Source: an uncultured Pontibacter sp.
Lineage (GTDB): Bacteria; Bacteroidota; Bacteroidia; Cytophagales; Hymenobacteraceae
Assembly (NCBI RefSeq): GCF_947492645.1
Contig: NZ_CANLMZ010000003.1
Span: 344,627 to 408,626 of the forward strand
Direction: 5' to 3'
Length of the DNA stretch: 64,000 bases
The notes below the pieces were generated by a model that saw only the letters and a program-made list of their open reading frames with translations, did no database searches and was not told the origin of the DNA. A program made the position numbers and the translations under genes. Shown here one piece after another: positions 54,301 to 62,463 of this stretch (within the stretch, counting starts at the first letter, position 1; each line of letters starts with the position of its first letter).

Positions 54301-54538
54301 TCAGGCTGGTAATGCGCTTCAGTTCCCTTTCAGCGTAGTCGGCTGCGTTAAGGGCTGCTTCGTTGCCTCCGCTATAGAAGTATATATTGAAATTCTGGGT
54401 GCTGTATAGCTGCCAGTTAAAATTTTTATATTGAATGCGGCTCTTTCCGAAAACATCCCGGCCAGGCTGCGCCTGCAGGGTGTTTGCAGCTAGCGAGCAC
54501 AGCAAAAAGAGCAACAATAACCTTGTATAAAAACGCAT
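51347..54538 (-). CDS. Outer-membrane protein: zincin-like, beta-propeller and BamA-type barrel
   Basis: A 1063-residue exported protein (signal cut near LQAQ) with three parts. Residues about 50-190 resemble a peptidase MA/gluzincin domain, but the expected HExxH reads TLTELLLNDM, so it is probably inactive. About 280-600 is a TolB/WD40-like propeller (YSEDGQRIVVSALKDGQTDIF, IAFSSNRWVD, NGRLQKQLTND). After a linker, about 695-1063 is a D15/BamA-like barrel with FLIGGMDNWL and a C-terminal aromatic strand (FYITLGYDF). The role may be in assembly or surface display. It lies between the serine hydrolase and an FAD oxidoreductase, with spacings of 9 and 4 bases. Confidence 0.88.
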   Translation of the reverse strand: MRFYTRLLLLFLLCSLAANTLQAQPGRDVFGKSRIQYKNFNWQLYSTQNFNIYFYSGGNEAALNAADYAERELKRITSLIGYYPYSKITLILYNSTTDLRQSNIGLDQDQYQTGGETLFMKNKIELAFEGTQTEFKRDLSFTLTELLLNDMMYGGSLKEALQSSYLLRLPDWFISGVAAYTAEGWSIRMDNFMRDMLQESKQNPQVFFTRDPELTGQSMWNYIAERYGYTSIQNILNLTRITRDVEIGITSSLNIPYKRFLQDWNNYYVQINTRSDNQLVPVPETARLFKKNKHEHHYAAPTLNPAGTLLAYSEIDNGNFKIIVQDVRTKKSRVVWRGGYKTLDQMIDYKLPVLAWRSNNQLGFVEARRGKMTLRQVDARSRYTLLPFYENLTTPAATLDQFTQVYDMSYSEDGQRIVVSALKDGQTDIFMLSANGRLQKQLTNDIYDDIQPAFLRGGQGIAFSSNRWVDTTGATQTASFASIVNNYDIFLLDEQGVNLRQLTSSVASELRPRATEDGNIVYLGEASGIRSLYRYNISTGTSTPFTNFIQGIEDYDFVSNSNTLAFVAKDRSRDFVYLVPAYEGATLQELPKTSRQIILEARVRAPQQAAATRKLLESENRKKTPARTEGEVNIENYQFDVEDQEVVKTDSTRANNTTVRRPSAATANQQISGPLDYDVRFSVQEIVTSVYSDPQLGFGIVAGVNMSDLFENHHIRGSAFIRTDLETSRVWAEYMNLKNRVDMGFQFRRDIILTEVEETGARLRFSKNEFSPILVYPLSHSTSLRAQPKFVNTRFTFVNSFATPDSITNFGGANIEFVYDNSVSTGVNMREGTRMKAGILSLKGLEESSVNFSKFYIDLRHYQKIHRQIILAARVGYGSYFGNSPKRFLIGGMDNWLLAEDDDETEQNDILIQSPADLFYLEYATPLRGFNFNTRNGTKYLMANVELRVPLVQYLYNGPIPSGFFRNLQLTAFGDAGSAYNGSNPFTGNNSINTRVIGGKVSPTETDPFEVTVINYRNPFLVGYGFGARTTLLGVYGKLDVAWGEEDYERKGPKFYITLGYDF

Positions 54539-54542
54539 GCGC

Positions 54543-55631
54543 TTAGGTTTGATGGTTCTGGTGTTTTATGTAGTCGTAATATAACGAAAAATATCGCGAA
54601 ATGTGTATCTCCGGGAGCAGCTCAGTTTTACCTGCCAAGGCATCTGCAAAATTGTCAGCCAGGTATGGCGCCATCAGCACCCCTTTTGATCCCATCCCGT
54701 TAAACACACTTAATTGGCTATACTCCGGGTGCGTACCGGCCAATGGGTGCCTGTCGCGCACAGCTGGCCGTATGCCCGCCCTGTGGTTTATCACTTTAAA
54801 AGATTTTTGGGTGATCTGGCTAAAACGCTCCGAAAGCTCATCTTTACCGGCTTCCGATGGTTCTTCATTGGGCTGGCGCCAATCGTAGGTTGCCCCAATT
54901 TTAAACCTGCTGCCTTCTACCGGAACAACGTAAACCGCCTTATTATAGATGCAATCCGACTTGAAATTATCCGGTTCAACATCAAGCACCTCGCCTTTAG
55001 TGGGCTGCAGCGGTAACCATTTAAAGTATGGATTACGCACTACCTGGTAGCCTTCGCAGAAAACAAGCTTCTTCGCCGTAATGTTTTTATACTGCACACC
55101 GGTCTCTGTCAAGTATAAGTGCTCCATCTCGAAGCGCTCTGGCAGAAGCATTCCCTGCTCCAGCAATTCGTTCTCGAGCAGGCGCAGCGTCTCCTCCACT
55201 TTCAGGTAGCCGCCCTTGTTAATCATAATGCCGCCAAAGGGGTCTTGTACATCTGGCTGGTTTATACTTTGGGTGTGCGTTGCAGATATATAACCCTGCC
55301 AGCCTTCGTCTGCACTTTTAGCCATCCAGGTATTCTGCTCCCCTACCGATGAGAAAATTTTATAGATCGGCTTACGAAAGTATAGTTGCTGCCCGTATCG
55401 CTGCTCCAGTTCAGTATAAAAAGCATCGGCAGCCGGTATAAACGCATCAGCCAGCCACGCTTTAGCAAATCTTTTGCCGGCCACCGGGTTCACCAAACCT
55501 GCCGCTACCTTCGATGCAGTATCTTTTCTGGGCTCATCAATCACCAGCACCTGGTAGCCTCTTTTGCGTAAAGTATAGCTTAAAACGGCGCCTGCCAACC
55601 CATGCCCAACAACTATAAAATCGTAATTCAT
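54543..55631 (-). CDS. FAD-dependent oxidoreductase (DAO family)
   Basis: A 362-residue flavoprotein. The FAD-binding Rossmann motif is GHGLAGAVLSYTL near residues 9-21, followed by the acidic end of beta-2 (VLVIDEP). The DAO-fold middle has VAAGLVNPVAGKRFAKAW, and the C-terminal GAMP-like segment FNGMGSKGVLMAPYLADN fits the family. Such enzymes oxidise amino acids or other amines; some are tRNA-modifying FAD enzymes. The substrate is unknown. It is the first gene of the minus-strand unit, followed after four bases by the propeller/barrel gene. Confidence 0.9.
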   Translation of the reverse strand: MNYDFIVVGHGLAGAVLSYTLRKRGYQVLVIDEPRKDTASKVAAGLVNPVAGKRFAKAWLADAFIPAADAFYTELEQRYGQQLYFRKPIYKIFSSVGEQNTWMAKSADEGWQGYISATHTQSINQPDVQDPFGGIMINKGGYLKVEETLRLLENELLEQGMLLPERFEMEHLYLTETGVQYKNITAKKLVFCEGYQVVRNPYFKWLPLQPTKGEVLDVEPDNFKSDCIYNKAVYVVPVEGSRFKIGATYDWRQPNEEPSEAGKDELSERFSQITQKSFKVINHRAGIRPAVRDRHPLAGTHPEYSQLSVFNGMGSKGVLMAPYLADNFADALAGKTELLPEIHISRYFSLYYDYIKHQNHQT

Positions 55632-55713
55632 AGAGGCAAGTTACAAGATGTACTGGTGAAATTCGTAACTTAGGCTCCGATTTTGTGGGCTAGAAAGCAA
55701 AAAAGTATAAACG

Positions 55714-56349
55714 ATGAAGATTACCTGCCTTACCTTTAATCCGTTTCAGGAAAACACTTACCTGCTGTACGACGACACCAAACAATGTGTGGTGGTAGAC
55801 CCGGGTTGCTACGAGAAACACGAACAGGAAGAGCTTAAAAAGTACATTGCAGACAATAACCTGAAAGTGGTGCGCCTGTTAAACACACATTGCCACATCG
55901 ACCACGTGCTGGGTAACAAATTTGTAGCCGATACCTATAACGTAGCGTTAGAGATACACCCTGAAGATGAGCAAGTGCTTCGTGCCGTGCCAACCTATGC
56001 CTCTAACTATGGCTTTCCGCAGTATAAAGAGCAACTGCCAGGAAAATACCTGAAGGAAGGCGATACCGTTAAATTTGGAAACACAGAACTAGAGGTGCTT
56101 TTTGCTCCGGGCCATGCTCCGGGCCATATAGTTTTTTACAACAAGGCAGATAAGACCGTGATTGGCGGTGATGTGCTGTTCCAGGCAAGTATAGGCCGCA
56201 CAGACCTACCCGGCGGTGATTTCGACACGCTTATCCAAAGTATAAAAACAAAGCTGTTTACCCTTCCCGACGATGTAACAGTTTACCCGGGCCATGGCCC
56301 TGAAACTACCATCGGTTACGAGAAAAAGTATAACCCATTTCTGCGGTAG
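55714..56349 (+). CDS. Metallo-beta-lactamase-fold hydrolase (glyoxalase II-like)
   Basis: A 211-residue cytoplasmic MBL hydrolase. The metal motif is THCHIDH at 58-64 (His59, His61, Asp63, His64), with later GHAPGHIVFY, GGDVLFQASIGRTD and the C-terminal PGHGPETTIG, all typical of the YcbL/glyoxalase II-like branch. It should hydrolyse thioesters such as S-lactoylglutathione analogues, but the natural substrate is uncertain, particularly as Bacteroidota usually lack glutathione. It is divergent from the oxidoreductase gene and precedes pssA by 20 bases. Confidence 0.93.
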   Translation: MKITCLTFNPFQENTYLLYDDTKQCVVVDPGCYEKHEQEELKKYIADNNLKVVRLLNTHCHIDHVLGNKFVADTYNVALEIHPEDEQVLRAVPTYASNYGFPQYKEQLPGKYLKEGDTVKFGNTELEVLFAPGHAPGHIVFYNKADKTVIGGDVLFQASIGRTDLPGGDFDTLIQSIKTKLFTLPDDVTVYPGHGPETTIGYEKKYNPFLR

Positions 56350-56369
56350 TATACTTACCGCCACTTTAC

Positions 56370-57074
56370 ATGAAAAAACACATACCCAACGCCATTACCT
56401 GCCTTAATCTTTTTTCGGGCTGCCTGGCTTTATACTTTGCTTTTGAGGGGCAACTGGTTTACACGGCTTATCTGGTAGGCATTGCCGCTGCGCTGGATTT
56501 TATGGATGGCATGATTGCGCGTGTACTGGGCGCTTACTCCGAAATTGGCAAACAGCTGGACTCATTAGCCGACATGGTATCTTTTGGCGTAGTACCCGGC
56601 ACAATCATGTTTATACTTCTTCAGCGTAGCGGAGACAGCTTCCTGGGCTTTCCGATTGAGATAGTAGCGTTCTACGGATTTCTGATCACAATTTTCTCGG
56701 CGCTGCGCCTGGCTAAGTTTAATATCGATACCCGCCAGACCACTTCATTTATTGGCTTGCCTACGCCGGCCTGTACTATTTTTGTAGCCTCGTTGCCGCT
56801 TATACTAGAGCACGGCGACTTAGCCCATTACGAGTTTATACTTAACCCCTGGGTGCTGGTTATACTTATAACGGTGCTCTCTTACATACTTGTGGCCGAA
56901 CTGCCGTTGTTCGCTCTTAAATTTAAAAACTTAAGTTGGCAGGATAATTCTGTTCGGTTTATTTTCCTGATTCTGTCGGTTATCTTGGTGGCTCTTCTTA
57001 ACTTCGCAGCCATACCACTTATCATAGTGCTGTACATACTTTTGTCTATCTTCAAAAAAACTTCAAACTCATGA
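56370..57074 (+). CDS. pssA: CDP-diacylglycerol-serine O-phosphatidyltransferase
   Basis: A 234-residue membrane enzyme of the CDP-alcohol phosphatidyltransferase family, making phosphatidylserine, the precursor of phosphatidylethanolamine. The signature DG-x2-AR-x8-G-x3-D-x3-D is exact: MDGMIARVLGAYSEIG followed by KQLDSLAD, near residues 47-70. Six or more hydrophobic helices are seen. The N-terminus PNAITCLNLFSGCLAL is typical of the PssA branch. Its stop overlaps the purS start by four bases (ATGA). Confidence 0.94.
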   Translation: MKKHIPNAITCLNLFSGCLALYFAFEGQLVYTAYLVGIAAALDFMDGMIARVLGAYSEIGKQLDSLADMVSFGVVPGTIMFILLQRSGDSFLGFPIEIVAFYGFLITIFSALRLAKFNIDTRQTTSFIGLPTPACTIFVASLPLILEHGDLAHYEFILNPWVLVILITVLSYILVAELPLFALKFKNLSWQDNSVRFIFLILSVILVALLNFAAIPLIIVLYILLSIFKKTSNS

Positions 57075-57322
57075 AATTCATCGCTGAAATTGATGTAATG
57101 CCTCGTCCGGAATTGTTAGACCCACAGGGTAAGGCCGTACTGCTTGGCCTGGAGCACCTTGGCCTGGACCAAGTAGATGATGTACGTGTTGGAAAACACA
57201 TCACGTTGAATTTAGAGGCTGAGACTGAAGAAATTGCCCGTGAGAAAGTTGATAAAGCATGTAGCAAACTGCTGGCCAACCTAATTATGGAGTCTTATAC
57301 TTATGAATTGAAACAGGCGTAA
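57071..57322 (+). CDS. purS: Phosphoribosylformylglycinamidine synthase subunit PurS
   Basis: An 83-residue bridging subunit that joins PurQ to PurL in the FGAM synthase complex. It has the PurS pattern: MKFIAEIDVMPRPELLDPQG, GLEHLGLDQVDDVRVGKHI and the C-terminal KLLANLIMESYTYEL. It overlaps pssA by four bases, so translation is coupled. The related purQ is about 9 kb away and divergent from yicC. Confidence 0.92.
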   Translation: MKFIAEIDVMPRPELLDPQGKAVLLGLEHLGLDQVDDVRVGKHITLNLEAETEEIAREKVDKACSKLLANLIMESYTYELKQA

Positions 57323-57368
57323 AATCCTGCTGAAATACAATAAATTACCTGTAATTTTGTTACTTTGC

Positions 57369-57406
57369 AAAAGGGTGCTATAGCAAGTAAACTATGGCAC
57401 TCTTTT
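57369..57406 (+). terminator. Terminator of the pssA-purS operon
   Basis: A 15-bp stem with two G-T pairs (AAAAGGGTGCTATAG / CTATGGCACTCTTTT), ending in TTTT, about 46 bases past the purS stop. Confidence 0.75.
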
Positions 57407-57428
57407 ACAACAAAACTACGGTTATCTA

Positions 57429-60400
57429 ATGGGGCAATTCCGACTCGTTTTTATTAGCGCGTTCCTGCTTTTGAGCCTACTCGCCTTTCAAACCAAGGCG
57501 CAGCAAAGTATAAACATAAACTGGCAGGGCTATGAAGCGGTACTCCCTTTAAACAACCTGCCTGCTAAAATCCCTACGTTTGCAGGCGCTACCGTTGATC
57601 CCACAGAGCGTATTCCTTACTACCGTTTCCGATTACCTTACCACATCGAGAACCTGTCTCTAGCTGAGGCTGTTTATCAACCCTTTACTTCCGAAGACCA
57701 GAAGCTGTTGGCAAAGTATAACTTTGGCTCTACCCCCGAAGTGCATATCACTAACAGCACTAAAAACAAAACCCAGGTAGCTGTAATAACTATACTTCCT
57801 ATCCGGCGCAACCCGCAAACAAGCCAGCTTGAGAAATTAACCTCTTTTAGCTACAAGCATAACCTGGCAACAGCCAAAGCATCTAATGCCCGTACCAGCA
57901 CCGCAAATTTCAGCAACAGCTCTGTATTGAGCACCGGCACCTGGTATAAACTTGCGGTCACAGCATCAGGCGTGTATAAAGTAGACAAGGCGCTGCTCCA
58001 AACTTTAGGTGTAAACACTCAAGGGATTGACCCTAAAACTATACAGTTATATGGCAACGGCGGCGGTATGCTTCCGCAGCCAAACAATAGCAACCGCCCC
58101 GATGACCTGGTAGAGAACTCGGTCATGGTAGTGGGCGAAACAGACGGACGCTTTGATGACAACGATTATGTATTGTTTTACGCGCAGGGCCCGCACACTT
58201 GGGAGTATGATGCTACGCAAAAGCAGTTTAAGCATAACTACAACGTTTACACCGACACCGCCTTTTACTTTTTAAGAATCGGATCTGCACAGGGCAAGCG
58301 CATAAATACCCGTGGACAGACAGCAGGAGCAGCACAAACTATTACAACTTACAACGAGCGCCACTTTCATGAGCGGGACCTCAAGAACATGGTTTTTTCT
58401 GGCCGTGAATGGTATGGAGAGGAGTTCAGCTCGTTTGTTTCCTCTCATAACATCAGCTTGCCCATTTCAGATATAGTGGCTGGCTCAGATGTTAAACTTA
58501 CTGCTTTCCTGATGGCTAACGCACCAACGGCAACTTCTTTTACCGTTAAGGTAAACAACCAGATGCTAGGCACTCAGTCCATACCTTCGCGGGGTACATA
58601 CAGCTATCACCCGGAAGGCACAAACAGTATACAAACTTATACTATAAACCAACAAGCGCTTGGTGCCCCCACAACCCTGGAAACAAACCTAACCTTTAGC
58701 ACAGGCGGCAGTTCTACCTCTTTGGGTTACCTTAATTACCTGCAGCTTAACTACGAAATGCAGCTAAGATTTAAGGGCGAGCAAACCAGCTTCAGGTCAG
58801 TAGCAAGTATGGCCACGCCTGTAAGTATGTTTAGGATAGCGAGTGCACCTGCTGGCGCCATGGTATGGGATGTTACCAACCCATTGGATCCGGTACTACA
58901 GCAAGCCGACGCAGGTTCAGAACTTAGCTTCAGCACTACTACCAGCACCTTGCACGAATTTGTAGTGCTGCAAAGCAACATCACCTTTAAGCCTATTGCA
59001 GCAGGCAAAGTAAATAACCAGAACCTACACGCTCAAAACTTAGATGGTGCATTAGATTTTGTGATCATCACTAACCCACGGTTTTTGCAGGAGGCTAACA
59101 GGTTAGCAGAACACCGCCGCACACACAGCGGAATGCAGGTATTGGTTGCTACCACCACACAGGTATTCAATGAGTTCTCTTCTGGTGCCCAGGATGTATC
59201 CGCTATCCGTGACTTTATGCGTATGCTCTACAAGCGTAGCAATAAAAGTGGCGAGGACCACATGTACCTGCTTTTGCTTGGCGATGCATCTTATGATTAT
59301 AAAAACCGCCTGAGCAACAACACCAACTTCGTACCCATCTACGAGTCAAGGCAATCGCTGCATCCTATCTCCAGTTACTCATCCGAAGATTATTTCGGAT
59401 TCTTGGATGATGAGGAAGGGGAATGGGCTGAATCAACCATAGGTGACCATCTGCTGGATATTGGAATAGGCAGACTACCTGCTACAACACCTGCTGAGGC
59501 TGCCACAATGGTCAGCAAGATCATCAACTACGACAGCCCCACACACTTCGGGAAGTGGCGCAGCCGGGTAACGCTTGTATCTGATGACGGGGATTATAAC
59601 GAGCACCAGAATGATGCAGAGTTTTTAGCTAATTTTCTGTACACGAATGCCCCTGACTATAACCCCAATAAAGTATACTTAGACCTCTACCGGCAGGTCT
59701 TCGAGGCCAACGGGCAATCATCTCCGGACGCTATGGCCGCTTTAGATAAAGCCATTGAACAGGGATCTGTGATTACAAACTATACAGGGCATGGCAACGA
59801 AGTTAGCTGGGCAGCTGAACAGATTCTTACTATACCAAGAATAAACTCTTGGACAAATAAAGACAGACTTACATTTTTACTTACAGCTACCTGCGAATTT
59901 GGCCGTTATGATAACCCTTCAGGCGTATCTGGCGCGGAGGCTGCACTTTTATACCCTGATGGAGGCGCTGTAGGTTTGATTACTACAACGCGCCCTGTAT
60001 ACTCTAATGGCAACCGCGTGCTTAACCGCAACTTCTTCAAGAGCTTTTTCACACCAGTTGCTGGCTCTAAAACACGCCTCGGCGACCTGGTGCTAAATAC
60101 TAAAAACAACAGTATCACAGATAATGTAAGTGGGTCTAGGGGAGTTAACAACCGTAATTTTTCACTACTGGCAGACCCCTCGCAGCAACTAGCTTCAGCA
60201 ACTTTAAATACAGAAATTACGCACATCAACAATAAGGCAGTAGCAAGCGATACGTTAAGTGCGCTGGGTAAGATAAACCTTAAAGGCCATGTTGCAACAA
60301 AAGCTGGAAGCGTTGCCACGGATTTTAACGGAGAGGTGCAGGTTACTGTATATGAGAAGCCTATTACCCTGAGAACCTTCGGTGACGACAATTCACCGCC

Positions 60401-61277
60401 AGTTTCTATAAATGTGCGCGAAAGTGTGCTCTATGATGGTAAAGCAACGGTAAAGAATGGCATTTTTGATGTCAGCTTCATTGTTCCTAAAGATATTGCC
60501 TACAACTATGGACAAGGGAAAATATCACTTTATGCCAGTAATAGTCTACAAGATGCACTTGGTGCTAACCAATCGGTAATAGTAGGTGGCGCTGCCAAAA
60601 ACGTACAAACAGACAATACGGCTCCTACCCTACAATTGTACATGAATGATGAGTCTTTTGTGTTTGGGGGTACTACTGCTAAAGATGCTGTTCTTCTGGC
60701 TAAAATCTATGACGAAAGTGGCATTAATACTGCAGGCTTAGGTATAGGACACGAAATAACAGCCATACTGGATGAGAAACGTGATAACCTGATAGTGCTC
60801 AATGATTACTATACATCAGATCCGGACAGCTATCAGTCAGGTAGGGTAAAATATACTTTTAAGGATTTGGCACCTGGGCCACACTCACTTACAATCAAAG
60901 CTTGGGACACTTATAACAATGCTACCGAAGAACACATAGAATTTATTGTATCTAATGATAGCAAAATTGCGTTAGACCATGTGCTGAACCATCCTAACCC
61001 GTTCTCTACTAAAACGACTTTCCATTTCGACCACAACAGGGCTGGTGAGAACTTAGATGTTCAGATTCAGATTTACACCATTTCAGGCAAATTAGTGAAA
61101 ACATTACAAACTACGAGTTACGCCAGCAAGGCGCACATTGCAGATTTATCGTGGGATGGCAGAGACGAATACAATGATGTGCTGGCAAAAGGCGTTTATA
61201 TCTATAAGGTAAATGTACGGTCGCAGCAGGATGGGTCCAAGACATCCAAATTTGAAAAGCTTGTAATATTAAACTAA
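57429..61277 (+). CDS. porU: Type IX secretion system sortase PorU
   Basis: A 1282-residue C25 (gingipain-type) protease that removes the C-terminal sorting domain of type IX cargo and links cargo to A-LPS or releases it at the cell surface. The signal peptide is MGQFRLVFISAFLLLSLLAF, cut near TKAQ. The C25 domain (about 540-920) has DFVIITNPRFL, LLLGDASYDYKNR, His788 in NYTGHGNEVSW and Cys822 in TATCEFGRYD. The C-terminus (about 1180-1282: HPNPFSTKT, WDGRDEYNDVLAKGVYIY) is itself like a type IX sorting region. porV follows directly, the usual PorU-PorV pair. Confidence 0.96.
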   Translation: MGQFRLVFISAFLLLSLLAFQTKAQQSININWQGYEAVLPLNNLPAKIPTFAGATVDPTERIPYYRFRLPYHIENLSLAEAVYQPFTSEDQKLLAKYNFGSTPEVHITNSTKNKTQVAVITILPIRRNPQTSQLEKLTSFSYKHNLATAKASNARTSTANFSNSSVLSTGTWYKLAVTASGVYKVDKALLQTLGVNTQGIDPKTIQLYGNGGGMLPQPNNSNRPDDLVENSVMVVGETDGRFDDNDYVLFYAQGPHTWEYDATQKQFKHNYNVYTDTAFYFLRIGSAQGKRINTRGQTAGAAQTITTYNERHFHERDLKNMVFSGREWYGEEFSSFVSSHNISLPISDIVAGSDVKLTAFLMANAPTATSFTVKVNNQMLGTQSIPSRGTYSYHPEGTNSIQTYTINQQALGAPTTLETNLTFSTGGSSTSLGYLNYLQLNYEMQLRFKGEQTSFRSVASMATPVSMFRIASAPAGAMVWDVTNPLDPVLQQADAGSELSFSTTTSTLHEFVVLQSNITFKPIAAGKVNNQNLHAQNLDGALDFVIITNPRFLQEANRLAEHRRTHSGMQVLVATTTQVFNEFSSGAQDVSAIRDFMRMLYKRSNKSGEDHMYLLLLGDASYDYKNRLSNNTNFVPIYESRQSLHPISSYSSEDYFGFLDDEEGEWAESTIGDHLLDIGIGRLPATTPAEAATMVSKIINYDSPTHFGKWRSRVTLVSDDGDYNEHQNDAEFLANFLYTNAPDYNPNKVYLDLYRQVFEANGQSSPDAMAALDKAIEQGSVITNYTGHGNEVSWAAEQILTIPRINSWTNKDRLTFLLTATCEFGRYDNPSGVSGAEAALLYPDGGAVGLITTTRPVYSNGNRVLNRNFFKSFFTPVAGSKTRLGDLVLNTKNNSITDNVSGSRGVNNRNFSLLADPSQQLASATLNTEITHINNKAVASDTLSALGKINLKGHVATKAGSVATDFNGEVQVTVYEKPITLRTFGDDNSPPVSINVRESVLYDGKATVKNGIFDVSFIVPKDIAYNYGQGKISLYASNSLQDALGANQSVIVGGAAKNVQTDNTAPTLQLYMNDESFVFGGTTAKDAVLLAKIYDESGINTAGLGIGHEITAILDEKRDNLIVLNDYYTSDPDSYQSGRVKYTFKDLAPGPHSLTIKAWDTYNNATEEHIEFIVSNDSKIALDHVLNHPNPFSTKTTFHFDHNRAGENLDVQIQIYTISGKLVKTLQTTSYASKAHIADLSWDGRDEYNDVLAKGVYIYKVNVRSQQDGSKTSKFEKLVILN

Positions 61278-61295
61278 AAGTTAATTCAATATTTC

Positions 61296-61303
61296 TATAT
61301 TTG
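61296..61303 (+). promoter_or_regulatory. Possible -7 box upstream of porV
   Basis: TATATTTG matches TAnnTTTG exactly and lies 25 bases before the porV ATG. No properly spaced TTG is seen, so porV may also be read through from porU. Confidence 0.4.
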
Positions 61304-61328
61304 ATATAGCATTATCAACACGCACTAT

Positions 61329-62444
61329 ATGTATAAAAGAAGTACTTTAATAAAGGCTATCGCTTTCGTTTTATCGTTTGCTTCAGCGCCTTTTGCTTTC
61401 GCGCAATCTACGGTTGGTAGCAATGCAGTAACAACTGCAGTACCAATTCTAACTGTAGCGCCTGACGCCCGCTCTGCTGCTCTCGGCGATGCTGGCGTAG
61501 CTCTTAGCCCAGATGCAAACTCTCCTTTCTGGAACCCTGCTAAATTAGGTTTCGTCCAAAATGATCTAGGTGTTAGCTTCTCTTACTCACCTTGGCTGCG
61601 CAACATTGTTGATGATATGTCGCTTAGCTATCTTTCCGGTTATAAAAAGCTGAACGAAACATCTGCACTATCTGTATCGCTTTTATACTTTGATTTGGGA
61701 GAAATACAGTTCATAGACGAACAGCGTAACCCCATACAAGATTATAACCCAAAAGAGTATACTATATCTGTAGCCTATGGCCAGGCCCTTAGCGAAAACT
61801 TCAGTCTTGGTATAGGTGCCCGTTTTATACATTCAAACTTGGCAGGCAATGTTAATGTCGGTGGTTCAACACAATCATTTGAATCAGAGCCAGGCAATAC
61901 AGCAGCTGTAGATGTTGGTGTATACTATAATAAAGATTTAGGCCAAAAGGTTAATTTAGGACTAGGAGCTAACATTTCTAATATTGGTGGTAAAATATCT
62001 TATACTTCCAGAGATGAGAAAGACTTTTTGCCTACAAACCTGAAGCTTGGAACAGCGGTAACCTATAACCTGGATGCTTATAATAAATTAACGCTGCTTG
62101 TAGATGCAAACAAACTTCTGGTGCCATCTCCAGGTGCCGACAGTACTCAAACTGTACTTAGCGGTATATTTACCTCTTTCGGGGATGCAGAAGGTGGCTT
62201 TAGCGAAGAACTACAGGAAGTAACATTCTCTACTGGCCTGGAATACTGGTACAATGACTTGTTTGCGGCACGCGCAGGCTATTTTTACGAGCACCCGGAA
62301 AAAGGTGGAAGAAAGTATTTCTCTTTAGGCCTAGGCTTACGCTACCAGAAATTTGGTATTGACGCTGCTTACCTTATTCCAAACGACCAAAATAACCCTT
62401 TAGCGCAAACCCTACGTTTTAGCATTGCGTTGAACTTAGAATAA
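61329..62444 (+). CDS. porV: Type IX secretion outer-membrane protein PorV (LptO)
   Basis: A 371-residue FadL-like beta-barrel that works with PorU: it shuttles cargo from SprA and presents the C-terminal domain to the sortase. The signal peptide is cut near FAFAQ. The conserved mature start is VPILTVAPDARSAALGDAGV, then SPDANSPFWNPAKLGF, GIGARFIHSNLAG and the C-terminal strand LRFSIALNLE. Length is standard. It lies 51 bases downstream of porU, and with sprA and the subtilase shows a working type IX route. Confidence 0.95.
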   Translation: MYKRSTLIKAIAFVLSFASAPFAFAQSTVGSNAVTTAVPILTVAPDARSAALGDAGVALSPDANSPFWNPAKLGFVQNDLGVSFSYSPWLRNIVDDMSLSYLSGYKKLNETSALSVSLLYFDLGEIQFIDEQRNPIQDYNPKEYTISVAYGQALSENFSLGIGARFIHSNLAGNVNVGGSTQSFESEPGNTAAVDVGVYYNKDLGQKVNLGLGANISNIGGKISYTSRDEKDFLPTNLKLGTAVTYNLDAYNKLTLLVDANKLLVPSPGADSTQTVLSGIFTSFGDAEGGFSEELQEVTFSTGLEYWYNDLFAARAGYFYEHPEKGGRKYFSLGLGLRYQKFGIDAAYLIPNDQNNPLAQTLRFSIALNLE

Positions 62445-62463
62445 AAGATTATAATACTTTAGA

